From Azolla caroliniana (lineage: Eukaryota > Polypodiophyta), in contig JBHGNT010000018.1 of the NCBI GenBank assembly GCA_043228905.1, forward strand, positions 992,001-1,056,000: a stretch of DNA of 64,000 nucleotides, in the 5' to 3' direction. The notes under the pieces were generated by a model that was not told the DNA's origin, did no database searches, and saw only the letters and a list, made by a program, of their open reading frames with translations. A program made the position numbers and the translations under genes. How positions within the stretch are numbered: position 1 is the first letter of the stretch; each line of letters opens with the position of its first letter. This document shows, one piece after another, positions 12,905 through 23,704 of the stretch.

Positions 12905-15679
12905 CCCTTGTTGTTGGACTTTGAAAAGGCTTATGATATGGTGGATTGGTCTTTCTTGAGGGGTACTATGGAAAAGCTAGGTTTTCCTAATCAATGGTTA
13001 ACAGTTGTTTCCACTCTTTACAACTCAGCTACTAGTAGGGTATTAATAGCTGGAGAGTTAGGCCAAGCATTTTCAATTTCAAGGTCAGTGAGACAAGGAT
13101 GTCCGTTAGCTCCCTTTTTATATTCGATGATTGGAGAAGCTTTTAGTAGTTTTCTTATAAGTAATGTCGAGAATATAAAAGGACTGCAATGGCCTTGGTT
13201 AGAGGAGCAAATTGTGGATTGTCAATTTGTTGATTATACAACCATGTATTTGCAAGGTTCTCACAATAATTTGTGTAGAGTACAACAGGCTATATGATAG
13301 TTTTTGCTATGCTTCTAGAGTTGTTATTAATTGGAATAAGTTGGTGGGATTCTGGTAAGTACCACAGTAAACCCCTTGTGGTGTCCACAAGAAGTGTTTC
13401 AATGGATTCCGCATGGTAAACCTGTAAGATACCTGGTGTTACGGTCATGACCATATAATATCCCATGGTGAGAATTTATCGTAGTATTCTATACACATGT
13501 ATAAGTGTGAGGGTTAAACGAGAGTGTAAAGAAGGGGAGGATTACTTTTAATCCTCGGGATTGAGACAACCCATTAGGCCAAGTGTGAACTTGCTTGGGG
13601 GCCTTGGGTATCACTATAAATAAGAGGCCTAGCTACCCTCATTTAATCATCTTTTGACTACGTCGAAACTCCGTTCTTGTGGTGGGGGGGTCAACACTTG
13701 TAGTGAGCGCGCCAGCACCAGGTACGACTCGACGCCACGATGGTGGTATGGGACGCCGATCAAGGCTCGAGTCCGTCTCGATCCCTTCGCTCGGGGGTGG
13801 TCGGGTGGATCGGCACCCTTCTTTCTCTCTCTCCTTTCTATCTATCTATCTATCTATCATTCTTTTCTCCTTATCATACGCTTACATTAGATCATATCTC
13901 TAATACCTGGGATGTCAGATAGGAATTAACCTTGCACCGGAAGATCATATAGCTCCATTGTTGCTTGCTATGAGGAAGAAATTGTTATATTGGAATGTTG
14001 TTAAATTATCATTGGCAGGTCGGGTTGTTGTTGCCAATCAAGTATTGTTGGCTTCCATGTGGTACATTTTGTCGGCTTGGTTGTGTTCATGTTCAACTTT
14101 ATCACAAGTACAAAGGCTTATTAGAAATTTCCTTTGGGGATCTATGTGAGAGTTAAAGTATCTTGGAAAGTCATTACAACTCCAAAGGACGAGGGGGGTC
14201 TTGGGTTGATTGATCCTCTATAAGAGGCTTGTTGCTAGGTGGGGCACCCTAGAAAAAAATCTTAAGGCATAGAATGGTTAAGGCTATGCCTTCTATAGGT
14301 GGCAACTGGCAAGATAGTATTAGATGGTGGCTTTTAAGATATTTTAATCATTCCCTTGATATTTTCCACCAAGATAAGTTTTTTAGGGGTATCGTGAAGG
14401 CATGGTGGGATTTGAAACATAACTTCCCCATAACTTGGTCCAATCTCTACCATCATGTATGGAGGAATGGTTGCGACAACCCCTAATAATGAACCCATTG
14501 TTTCTATCAGAGGAGGGGGGAATGTTAGGGAAAAGAACTAGGTTGAAATGAGTTGATTTTGATGGAGGAGAAGCTGGATCGGTAAGGAATTTGTTGTATT
14601 TTTCTTCTTCAACGATCGAAAACAAAACCTAGGTTTGTCGCACAATTTGGGGTGGAAACATTATGTATGCAGAAATCGATAGAGTGTTTACGATGTATTC
14701 CTTTCAGCCTTCTCAAAGTGGTCTATTTTGGTATGGTATGTTTTCATCCTTAAATGTCTTATTGGGGGTCAGAGGTTATAAAAACTCTCATGACTATCTA
14801 TATTTCGATGTTTTGCGATCTAGACGACATCATTCTATTGTTATGGAAGACGAAGTTGTATCTCAAGGGAGTATGTTGCATGTTCGTATATTGTGGAAAA
14901 ACGATAAAAAATGGATGTTGAATCCATACCCAAATGATATAAACAATTTATCTGAATTGTGGGTCTACGAGAATAAGCCCATTGACAAACTTTTGTGGGA
15001 TCCCAATGAATGGAAATGGCAAAGCATATTACCTCAACGAATGTTAGGCAAGCAAATCCCATTTTTTCAGTACTCGGTAAAAATGGGTAGAGAATTGTTA
15101 AGGAGGTGTGCGGTTGTTATGCCAACAACATGTAAATTTTGGAACTTGGGTAATGTAGGACACTCTTGGTTAAATGCTTATTGGAAATGGCTATGGGCCA
15201 TGCAAATTCCTAGAAAAGCTATCTTGTTTAGATGGTTGTTGGTACATTATGGCACCCTTGTGAAGTCATGGATGAAGGGGCATTGCCATGATTTAAAATG
15301 TGACAATTGTGGTTTTCCCAATGAAACGGTGCACCATGTTTTATGGGTATGTCCTATAGCTAGAGCAGTATGGAAAAGTGTGTTGAGAATTTTGTATCCT
15401 AGTTATTGTAAACAAGTGTACACATGGAGTTTTGTGAGATGGGGAAGGCTGGCTGAATAAATATAGAATTATGAAAGGACCTGTGTTGATTGTCTTCTCC
15501 TCTCTGATGGAAGACATGTGTTGGAGGCCTCTTATATTACAACAATCCATTGTTTGGAAGAAGACAAGGTTTGGTCTACTGTATCTTCCAAATAATAGAT
15601 TTCAGAATGTCAAACCGAATGCGGTTGAGTTAGTCAAGGAGATATGGTTGATGCTCCTTCATACTCTAAGATGTTGTCA
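12905..15679 (+). pseudogene. 5'-truncated L1-type LINE: reverse transcriptase and zf-RVT domain, non-functional
   Basis: The remains of one non-LTR retrotransposon ORF2. From 12905 the frame shows FEKAYDMVDW and the conserved RQGCPLAPFL of the reverse transcriptase. The catalytic FADDT box reads FVDYTT, so the second catalytic Asp is lost. The frame is interrupted by a solo LTR (13437-13905) and resumes exactly beyond it (RYLG then QIGIN at about 13425-13930). The thumb-like segment follows (13958-14149, SLAGRVVVANQVLLASMW). The C-terminal zinc-binding domain (14663-15460) ends in CDNCGFPNETVHHVLWVC. Several frameshifts and stops separate the blocks. The 5' part (endonuclease, first half of RT) is absent, as is usual for truncated LINE insertions. 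Sequence of the same element may continue at 23652-23704, beyond the inserted Ty3 element. Confidence 0.85.
13437..13905 (+). mobile_element. Solo LTR inserted in the LINE reverse transcriptase
   Basis: A 469-bp block beginning TGTTACGG and ending TCTCTAATA is flanked by the 5-bp target duplication CCTGG (13432-13436 and 13906-13910). It contains a TATA-like TATAAATA (13615) in plus orientation and a (TATC)n run at about 13836-13860. Removing it and one copy of the duplication restores the LINE reading frame, which fixes the borders. The right terminus is TA rather than the usual CA, probably a point change. No internal domain remains, consistent with LTR-LTR recombination. Confidence 0.8.
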
Positions 15680-16560
15680 TGTTGTTCCGCTTTCGCGTAG
15701 GAAATAAGGCGGGACCGCGGGGGCCCTAAACCGAGGAGCAAGATACAGAAGAAGACGGGGGTGGGAGGAAGAGCGCACGCGTAGGACTGGTTAGGCCCGC
15801 TTACAATCGACAACGTTTGCCGGTCGAATGAACCACTAACACGTATACCGACTGAACAAGATGCACGCTCGTATAGAGGGGAGACTCACGAAAACAGAGA
15901 CAGAGAGAGAGACAGAGAGAGACAGAGAGAGACAGAGAAATAAGAGATTCGATTCCAATACCAGTAAAGGTTACATAGTATGCAAGATTACAACTGGATA
16001 ACCGGCTACTGACCCAACCCAAACAACCACACGCCCATGCACACACACACACACACACACACACAGTAGAGCCTTGCCGGAAGCACATGGCTTTCCTCCA
16101 AGCAGAAGTAACCAACTCTGAACCTGCAGAAAACAACAAAAGAGGAGGAGAGAGTTCAGTTCCCAGTCTGACAGCACCTCGACCAAGCCAAAACGTGATA
16201 CCCTCCCTGTCTTCTCCCCTCCCCTTTTATAGGCCGTCAGGGAGGAACCATTACATCCTGTCACATCACCTTTATTCTCTATCCCTTTGGACAGAGATCC
16301 ACATCGATTTCCTAGTTAATAAATCCTTACTTCCTAGTATATTTATATTAGCCCACCTATTCCTATTTATGTACCCTTAATCAATACTTGTGTCCGCGCG
16401 TAAGGGTCGGTTCCTACCCCATTTTCACCGACTCCGCCTAAGGCCGGTTTCCTTCACAACATCTACCCCCACCAAACTGCGCATCCACCGGCATGCACCA
16501 GAGAGGTACGAACGTTGTAGAAAATCGGCTCACACTCACCCATCACTCTCCGTAACTTCA
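15680..16560 (-). repeat. 3' LTR of the Ty3/Gypsy element
   Basis: 881 bp, TG...CA on the minus strand. It matches 22236-23651 almost throughout except for the extra solo LTR in the latter. It contains a (GAGACA)n-type microsatellite at about 15898-15940 and a (CA)n run at about 16039-16065; both are shorter or different in the partner LTR, as expected for fast-evolving microsatellites. Confidence 0.88.
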
Positions 16561-17015
16561 TCCGCTCCGAACCGGTTGTCACTGTCGTCCTCGCCTCCCA
16601 GGTCCGGCTCGTCCTCATGCCGCTTCTTGAAAGACTTGATCCTCTTCTTGGCTATCGGCACCGCTATCTGCGTCCCGTTGAGCTCCACAAGGTGGTAAGT
16701 ACCGTTATCGTTTGCGCTCGTTACGGTGTAGGGCCCGAACCACCTCCTTGCAAACTTCCGCGTCACCTTGTGCTGATTATTGAGGTTGCTGTCGTAAACC
16801 AGTACCCAGTCGCCTTCCTCGATCTTCTTTGGTCGTAGCCGGTGCGTTCGGTCGAACCGGCCCTTGTTCCTTGCCCTCGCTGCGTGTAGCTTTGCCTTAG
16901 CCTATTCCACTTCCTCCGGTCTTCGCTCGAGTTATCAAATCCGCGCTGCCAACAACTCCTCCCTACTCATCTCGTCCTTCCAGGCTACCGCTGTCGTGAA
17001 GATTTCCGGCTATAG
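16536..17015 (-). pseudogene. Integrase C-terminal part of the Ty3/Gypsy element
   Basis: Minus-strand frames give EEGDWVLVYDSNLNNQHK and then KFARRWFGPYTVTSANDNGTY, the SH3-like C-terminal module of Ty3/Gypsy integrases (pattern GD.V..Y......K...RW.GPY.V). Upstream residues DEMSREELLAARI belong to the same region but are followed by a stop. The segment was separated from the catalytic core by the solo LTR at 17016-17494. The frame runs on past the LTR border. Confidence 0.8.
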
Positions 17016-17494
17016 TGTGAAACCGGGGTGGAATGGGCAAGTTGGTGGTATGCAACATGTGCACATGTATACTAGGAAATGGTGTGTAGAAATAAGAGGG
17101 GAAATTTTATCCCACATTGTAAGGTCCCTCCCTCCTTGGGCTATAAAAGGAAGGGAGGGGTCACTTATGAAGGGTTGCCTATTTTGCGTATAAGAGGTAT
17201 GCCACTTAGTCTAGAGTTCTTACCGTTTTAGGGTTAGGGTTTCGTTTAGGGTTTCCTTATTCATCTTCGGTTAGGGTTTCTCATAGTCGTTTAGTGCGGC
17301 CCACGCGGCCACCATTGTTGTAATCATTCGTTTGTTTTAATATATCTTGTTGAGTATCTTACCTCCGCTGATCTCTCCTTCTATGTCGTGCTCTTATTCT
17401 TTCTTCTTCTCCTCTTGAGCTAAGCTTCCAAACATATCTTATTCTATCTCCTCTACTCCCTTGTCCCAGACCCCCGTGGTCCCGCCCTTCGACA
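17016..17494 (+). mobile_element. Solo LTR inserted in the integrase region
   Basis: A 479-bp block that starts TGTGAAACC and ends CTTCGACA (TG...CA) separates the integrase core from its C-terminal module. It has a clear plus-strand TATA box (CTATAAAAGG at 17141-17150) followed by T-rich text with several 'tagggttt' motifs (17225-17280). No target duplication is visible at these borders, so they may be off by some bases. Confidence 0.6.
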
Positions 17495-18480
17495 CGCACG
17501 CGCGTAACAACGCAACACCGTGGCCCAAGAAGAAATCGTCCACTCCACCGGCATGATCGACTTCTGCTCGTACATCAGCTCCGCCCGCATGAACCCAGTC
17601 ACCGTACTGTGTGTAGTTTGGTCCGCCCATAGTGCGTAAGGAAGGAGCCGCGGCCAACTCCCAACTTGACCCGTGCCCACTCTCTATCTTCCCGTTAGCC
17701 TCCGGGTTGTATGTCGTAGTGAGGGAGAGCTTAACCCCTAGTCGGTCGAACAACTCTTCGGCTTCCTGCGCATCTAGCTCTCCCCGGTCAGCTACTATCT
17801 TTCCTACGCACCCGTACCGGCATACCACCTCTTCGATCAGGAACCGGCACACAACTGCAGTCGTCTTGTTTGTCAATGCATGGCCCTCCACCTGATTCGT
17901 TAAGTCCTCTCGCACAAGCACCAGGTACCGCGTCTGCCCTACCCCCATCGACATCGTCACTAAGTCCGCCATCCACTTGAAATGGACGGTCGGCGGGTAG
18001 GTCGGGTGCATCTCATCTCGATGTCGGATCGCGGAGTGCATTTGGCAGCTTCCGCACGTTATTACAAATTGGTGCACATCCTGGTACAGCCCTGGCCACC
18101 AATAGTTCTCCTTTAGCTTTTCGAAAGTGGCCCATGTCCCGCGGTGCCTGGCCCAAGGACTTTCGTGATACGCCGTCAGCAATGCCTCTTGCTCTTCCTT
18201 CCCTGCCACTACCCGGAGCGGAACGCCGCCTGTCTTTTTCGGGAGCTTCCATATGTCCCCGTCCCGTAGGAAGAATCGGTACGACATCTTCCGGATCCGG
18301 TTAGCCTCTTCCTTCGTCCACGTTGCGTCCGGCGCCAGCGTCCTCAAGAACCTGCCGATCGGGAGCCACTCCCCGTTGTACTCACCCTCATTGAACTCGT
18401 TAAGCGCCAGAGTGCTCCCTGCCCTCGTTGTCACGTAAGCCGACTCGAAGAAGTCTACACTGATCTCTTCGTCCTCTGAA
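17495..18480 (-). pseudogene. Integrase zinc-binding and catalytic core of the Ty3/Gypsy element
   Basis: Minus strand. A His/Cys zinc-binding module (HESPWARHRG ... VITCGSCQMHS) is followed by the DDE core: MADLVTM carries the first Asp and IVADRGELDAQEAEEL the second; in TYNPEANGKIE the last Glu follows the NP-AN-KIE pattern. After KIESGH the frame shifts; the continuation (ALWADQTTHSTVTGFMRAELMY) is read in another frame at 17453-17680. An active enzyme is therefore not encoded. Confidence 0.83.
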
Positions 18481-19058
18481 ACCATGTCGTCCTCATCGTC
18501 ATATCGTGCTTTAGAAAGCATGTCGGCCATGGTGTTGTCTTTCTCGGAAATGTGCCGAATTTCCGGATTTAGGGACTTAACGTATGGGATCCACCTGAGC
18601 ATTGCCAGATCCGGCGTCGCGCATCCAGAAACCAGACCAAGGATCGGTAGGCAGTCCGTCTCGATTATCACCTTCGTCCCGATCAAGTAGTATTTATCGG
18701 CCTTGACTGTCGAAACGATACCCCAGAGTTCGTGTTTAATTTGGGTGTATCCTCGTTGTCACTCACTCATCACCTTCGCTCCGAACCAAATGGGGAACCT
18801 CGTGCCGATTTCGTCCTCCTGGTTGACTACCCATCCTATCATGGTCGGGCTCGTGTCTACCGTAATGTAAATCGGGACGTCCTTGCCGTAAACGGCTTTC
18901 CGGAGTGTCGGTGCCGCAGTTAGCGCCTCCTTCAGTCTACGAACCGACTCCGCGTGCTCCTCGCCCCACTCGAATTTACGCCCTGTTCTCAGCAACTCGT
19001 AGAGCGGCTCCGCGACGTGCGCGTAATGCAAAATCCAGATATGGTAGAATGCGCACAC
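18481..19058 (-). pseudogene. RNase H domain of the Ty3/Gypsy element
   Basis: Minus strand. The RT-RNase H connection (AEPLYELLRTGRKFEW) leads into ITVDTSPTMIGWVVNQED, with the first catalytic Asp. After a frameshift, VIIETDCLPILGLVSG and HISEKDNTMADMLSKA follow, with the further acidic residues and the conserved D-x-x-A-D ending. The block is broken near 18690-18760. Confidence 0.8.
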
Positions 19059-19059
19059 G

Positions 19060-19870
19060 CCTAGGAACCTCCGTCACCGACTTGCATTCTTCCTTCATTG
19101 TGGAAATGGCTTCTACCTTTGCCGGAGAAGGCTTCCGGCCGTAAGGCCCGCACAAGTGCCCGACCACTAGGATCTCCGACTGCCCGAAAGCCGATTTCTC
19201 TCCGGAGAAGGTGAGTCGCGCGCCCTCAAGTCTTTGAAGCACCTTCTCACAATCGCCGATGTGCTCCACTACGAATCTTCGGCAACCGTCCGGCCCGACC
19301 GACTCATCCTTCTCTTCCACATGGCATCCCTTGATCGGGATGTCATCCAAGAATGGCATGGTGATGTCCGGGATGGAATCCCTCAACACCTTGTTCATCA
19401 CATTCACCATGTGTGCCACCGAGTTGGTCCCCCCTGGCGGTAGCGTACACATCCGCACTAGCCGAAGAGGGGTTTGCATCATCGTGATATCCCTGCTCTC
19501 CACGGCCAGTTGGAACTGATCATTAGGAAGCCACCCCCATCGATCTTGAGCTCCCATAGCGTTATGTCGGTGAACCGGTGTCCTATGTCGGCCGGATTCC
19601 GTAAACTTGGGTTCGACGCGACCCCCTTTCTCCGTTCCCCGCTGCCCTCCGACAAGGGAGTCGCGACTGGCCTCACCTTCTGGTCCACAATCTTGTATTT
19701 TGTATCTACGCAGGCCATCCGATCTGTCCTGACCCTTTCCCCAAAGTCGGCAATGACTTCGTACATCTCCACCGAGTTGACCGGAATCACTCGATCTTCA
19801 CTGAGGCCTTCATCGATCACCTTTCCCATTTCTCCCAGGGTGTCGTCAAAAGAGACCGCCTCCACAGCGC
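19060..19870 (-). pseudogene. Reverse transcriptase of the Ty3/Gypsy element
   Basis: Minus strand, two overlapping frames. The catalytic box reads PFLDDIPIKG. Upstream there is TLPPGGTNSVAHMVNVMNKV in the place of the usual LPFGLTNAPATFQ motif, and downstream GARLTFSGEKSAFG and VVGHLCGPYGRKPSPAKVEAI, matching the thumb region. At least one frameshift near 19500-19560 separates the N-terminal part (ADFGERVRTDRMACVDTKYK). The wording of the motifs differs from common plant Ty3 lineages; see findings. Confidence 0.8.
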
Positions 19871-20149
19871 TGCTAATTTCTTCGTCGGGGCGGAGGACTC
19901 CACACTCTCAGAAACGTTCCTCGGCCCTCTTCCTCTCCCGGCCACCGATGCCGGCTATCGTACAACCTCCGTTGTCAGAGACCCAAAACTTCCTACCTAT
20001 AGTAAACTTATGGGGTTCTACCGGAGTATCCGGACTATCATGGCCCCGCGCCTTGATAGCCCTCTCTAAAAATCCCCTCAGCTATCGCTACTGAGGGTCT
20101 CGCGGTTACGCTCATGGTTCGGTCGCACTGTCAGAAATTGGACAAAGTG

Positions 20150-21061
20150 TCACCCATCTTGGCTCTTCACGCGTGCGTACGCTGAACCGTTATCTAGCAC
20201 CTTTGTCTCCATGCGTGCCGCCGTAATGTACGGTTCGCCGAGTATCGCCGGGTGCGAGGATGTCTCCTGCACGAAGAAGTGGTGATCAATCTCGACATCC
20301 CTAATTTTCACACGTACATTCGGGCAGGCCCCGTGCAGCTCCTCAGTGGCGCGTGTTGTCGCTTGTATCTTCCACCCGTGCTTGGTGTTGATCGACCACT
20401 TCCCCTTCTTATAGAAGTCCATAGACATCAGGTTGATCTTCGACCCGTGGTCGATCAGCACCACTACCGGCTCCAAGACGTCCCTGACCCGAATGGGGGT
20501 TTCCGTAGTAGCCCTTGCCCAGTGTAACTTCGAATAGTGGCTCTCTGCCAACTCGTCTTCCAGGGCCACGTCCTCCAGGTGCATCGTTCGCACCTCCACC
20601 GGCTTATCCGGCTCCGGCTCCATTGAGAGTCGTTTACGCTTCACCAAGTCCACGATAGAATCGCAGAACTCCTTCTTGGCAATCCCAAGCACTTCCCTCA
20701 ACGACAGCTCTACCTTGTTGTCGAGAATCCGCTCCTTGAGGACCTTCCACAAGCCCGTTGTCCTTTCTATTTTGGTGCCCAGCCGGTACCCGGCCAGCCT
20801 TGCTTTTTCTGCCATACCGGGATTACCAGCTTCAATCCTCTTCAGCCCGAACCGGGTCTCGTACCGATTCGGGGTCACGGTCCCACCAGCCTTCCCTGCC
20901 CTCTTATCATCCACTAGAACTTCATAGTTCTGGCACGCGGCTTCCACGAAGCCGGTCTTCTCCTCTATTGGGTCGTCCCACCCGGTGACCTCCCGGACCT
21001 GTTGCTCCGCGCAGTCCACTTCTTCCCTCTTCAGTCGTGCGCCGGAGAGACCTTTTAGCAC
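20150..21061 (-). pseudogene. Protease region of the Ty3/Gypsy polyprotein
   Basis: A 303-codon open stretch on the minus strand. VVVLIDHGSKINLMS resembles the retroviral-type aspartic protease active site, in which D-S/T-G is expected. Here the middle residue is His (D-H-G), which should inactivate it. HFFVQETSSHPAILGEPYI downstream fits the end of the protease fold (ILG-P). The N-terminal 150 residues are a charged linker without a recognised domain. It remains open despite loss of the active site. Confidence 0.75.
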
Positions 21062-21685
21062 CGAGGGCCAGAACCCAAAGTCTTTCGGTTTCCGGTCTTC
21101 GCTACCTCCTACCCAGATTCCAGCTGATGTCGAATAATGGACGGCCTCTACATGTCACGCCTCTACTTCTTCCATCAACCTCTTCATTCCGCCACGCCCG
21201 AAGTTCGTCTCTAGGGGTCTATGGGTATCACCGGTGTGCACTCGCCCATTCCACAGGTACACCACATTGCTTCTAAGTGCATCTGCAAAATCCGCGCACT
21301 CTTTCCGGGCGTGGCCGAACGTGTCGCACCACATGCATCGCTACCCAGCCGAAGGCGTTTGGTCGCGGGATTGTTCGTCGTTGTCTCTTCGGGCCTGCGC
21401 GATCTAGAGATCGCGCACCATCTGCGTCAGCTCTTCTAGAGGCACTCCTCTGGATGGGCCCTTTACCACCCCATTCGAGGTCGAGCCCGTCTCGAGCCAA
21501 TCCCGATTTTCCTCCTTTCGTGCCGGCGAAGACTCATCGAACCTCCTTGCTGGGATGGGTCTCGCCGCCGCCGATCCCTCGTTGCCTCACTCACGTCGTT
21601 TGTCAAAACGGCCACAGACTCTCTTCACCACGGCCCAGTCGGCCGTCAGCCCGTCATCCGTCTCCAGCAGGAGACCCACCTGATC

Positions 21686-22202
21686 TCAATCTCGCGCGTC
21701 CACGGCTTTGACAAACAACAAGACATGGCTCGTGTCCAGCACGACTTTATCTAGTGCCGAGAGCCGCGCGAAGCGTTCTTCAAACTCCCGGAGAAGCGTT
21801 GACGCATTCCTCCCCTTCCTAGGGGTCTCTACCCAATCCATGAAATCTCGCTTCAACAGTTGAAGCGCGTCATCGAGTCCATACATATCGAGCAACCACC
21901 CCTCGAACTCTTCCCAGGTCTGGCATCCGGCCTACACCTCAAGCACCTCTGCGTGGATGCTCGGTGTTACCACCCGAGAGAATCCGACCAGCCGCATGTC
22001 CTCCAGAATGTCCCGAATCAGCTTGGTAGGCCGTCAAATAGCTCGTGGTGTTCTTCCCACTGAACCGGCCTATTATGCTGACAATTGCTTCATTGGCCCT
22101 GTCGAGGGCGCTTGTCCCCTCGCGAGCACTTACTATACGATCTACTGTTGCCGCCATGGCTTCGGCGAGCTCTGATCCCCTCATCTTTGACTTCTCTACC
22201 AC
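21686..22202 (-). pseudogene. gag-like remnant of the Ty3/Gypsy element
   Basis: Minus strand, just inside the 5' LTR. Two open blocks in different frames (22202-21939 and 21895-21686) contain RIVSAREGTSALDRANEA and LLREFEERFARLSALDKVV. The position and helical, charged composition suit gag. Between 21061 and 21686 the sequence is GC-rich and shows no clear domain, but should cover the nucleocapsid part. Confidence 0.55.
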
Positions 22203-22235
22203 CTTGTTTCACGTCAAGTTCACCAAATTATGTCG

Positions 22236-22446
22236 TGTTGTTCCGCTTTCGTGTAGGAAATAAGGCGGGACCACGGGGGACCTGAACCAAGGAGCAAGAT
22301 ACAGAAGAAGACGGGGGTGGGAGGAAGAGCGCACACGTAGGACCGGTTAGGCCCGCTTACAACCGACAGCGCTTGCCGGTCGAATGAACCACTAACACGT
22401 ATACCGACTGAACAAGATGCACATTCGCGTAGAGGGGAAACTCACG

Positions 22447-22499
<53 letters not shown>

Positions 22500-23651
22500 G
22501 AGATTTGATTCCAATACCAGTAAAGGTTACAGAGTATGCAAGATTACAACCGGATAACCGGCTACTGACCCAACCCAAACAACCACACGCCCACGCACAT
22601 ACACACAGTAGAGCCTTGTCGGAAGCACACGGCTTTCCTCCAAGCAAAAGTAACCAACTCTGAACCTGCAGAAAACAATGAAAGAGGAGGAGAGAACTCG
22701 GTTCCCAGTCCGACAGCACCTTGACCTAGCCAAAACGTGATACCCTCCTTGTCTTCTCCCTGTCAAGATTCGAACTCTTGACATAGCCATGTTATAATTG
22801 AGTGTTATGTGTTAACCAAACATCCATGTATATACTTCCTCATTGTAGGTTTTAGCTAGCATCATGTGCATAATTTCTCCCTTGTATTATTAACACTTGG
22901 CGCATGCATGCGTACCTACTGCCTACATGCTCTATTGTATCACATGCGTGCAACAGGTATGCATGCCACTTAGTATAAATAGTTGAGTTCATCTTGAAGG
23001 AATTCAAGGTGAACAACGCCAGTCATGGACATATCAATCTAGTATTCTCGTTTCGCTCATCTTCTCTCCTTAATCTTCATCTCTATCTTTATGCTCTTGT
23101 GTCATTCCGTCATCGCTCCGTCGTAGCCTCATCATCCGTGCTCCGTCTTAGTCCGCACTTGGTGTGTCCGTGACAGTTTGTAATCTTAATCTCTATCTTT
23201 ATGCTATTGTGTCATTTCCCGTCTTAAGTTCCTCGCATCATCACTCCGTCATAGCCTCATCATCCCTGCTCCGTCTTAGTCCGCGCTTGGTGTGTCCGTG
23301 ACACTCCCCTCCCCTTTTATAGGCCGCCAGGGAGGGACCGTTACATCCTGTCGCATCACCTTTATTCTCTGTCCCTTCTGACAGAGATCCACATCGATTT
23401 CCTAGTTAATAAGTCCTTACTTCCTAGTATATTTATATTAGCCCACTTATTCCTATTTATGTACCCTTAATCAATACTTGTGTCCGCGCGTAAGGGCCGG
23501 TTCCTACCCCTTTTTCACCGACTCCGCCTAAGGCCGGTTTTCTTTCACGACATCCACCCCCACCAAACCGTGCATCCACTGGCATGCGCAAGAGAGGTAC
23601 GAATGCTGGAGAAAACCGGCTCACGCTCACCCATCACTCTCCATAACTTCA
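22236..23651 (-). repeat. 5' LTR of the Ty3/Gypsy element, enlarged by a solo LTR
   Basis: Partner of 15680-16560. The extra length comes from the solo LTR at 22761-23303. It also carries a (GA)n tract at about 22455-22494, where the partner has an imperfect (GAGACA)n tract. Confidence 0.88.
22761..23303 (+). mobile_element. Solo LTR nested in the 5' LTR
   Basis: 543 bp, starting TGTCAAGATTCG and ending GTCCGTGACA, with the 5-bp target duplication CTCCC (22756-22760 and 23304-23308). The empty site is preserved in the partner LTR at about 16211-16226. The ends are inverted (TGTCA/TGACA). A TATA box (TATAAATA at 22974) marks plus orientation. The last 130 bp are a direct duplication, both copies ending GTGTGTCCGTGACA. 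Confidence 0.88.
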
Positions 23652-23704
23652 TGGGCATCTTTTCATTAATACCATGGTGAATCTTGACACACACCCAAAA
23701 AAAA
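23652..23704 (+). mobile_element. Probable 3' end and poly(A) tail of the interrupted LINE
   Basis: Immediately outside the Ty3 element, about 45 bp of non-coding sequence end in a run of eight A (23697-23704). This is what the 3' end of the LINE that stops at 15679 should look like. The link is by position and the A-run; no target duplication was found. Confidence 0.4.

Larger units (their letters stand above)
15680..23651 (-). mobile_element. Ty3/Gypsy LTR retrotransposon, degenerate, with nested solo LTRs
   Basis: Two similar LTRs (15680-16560 and 22236-23651) enclose gag, protease, reverse transcriptase, RNase H and integrase, all on the minus strand in Ty3/Gypsy order. The 5' LTR is therefore the right-hand one. 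On the minus strand the LTR begins TGAAGTTA and ends GGAACAACA. A TATA box (CTATAAAAGG) lies at about 16222-16231 on the same strand. The five bases outside the ends (TGTCA left, TGGGC right) do not form a target duplication. All coding blocks are frameshifted, and solo LTRs sit at 17016-17494 and 22761-23303. The element lies inside the 3' part of the LINE. Confidence 0.88.

Noticed and set aside
13958-14149. Separate small membrane-protein gene
   Set aside because: It is the continuation of the LINE reverse transcriptase beyond the solo LTR.
16087-16698. Plus-strand frames in the left LTR
   Set aside because: LTR and antisense of the integrase end; low-complexity translations from microsatellites.
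19474-20094. 206-codon open frame on the plus strand
   Set aside because: It is antisense to the Ty3 reverse transcriptase and protease; its openness follows from the GC-rich coding strand opposite.
22761-22783. tRNA-like T-arm on the minus strand
   Set aside because: No D-arm, anticodon or acceptor stem around it; it is the palindromic tip of a solo LTR.
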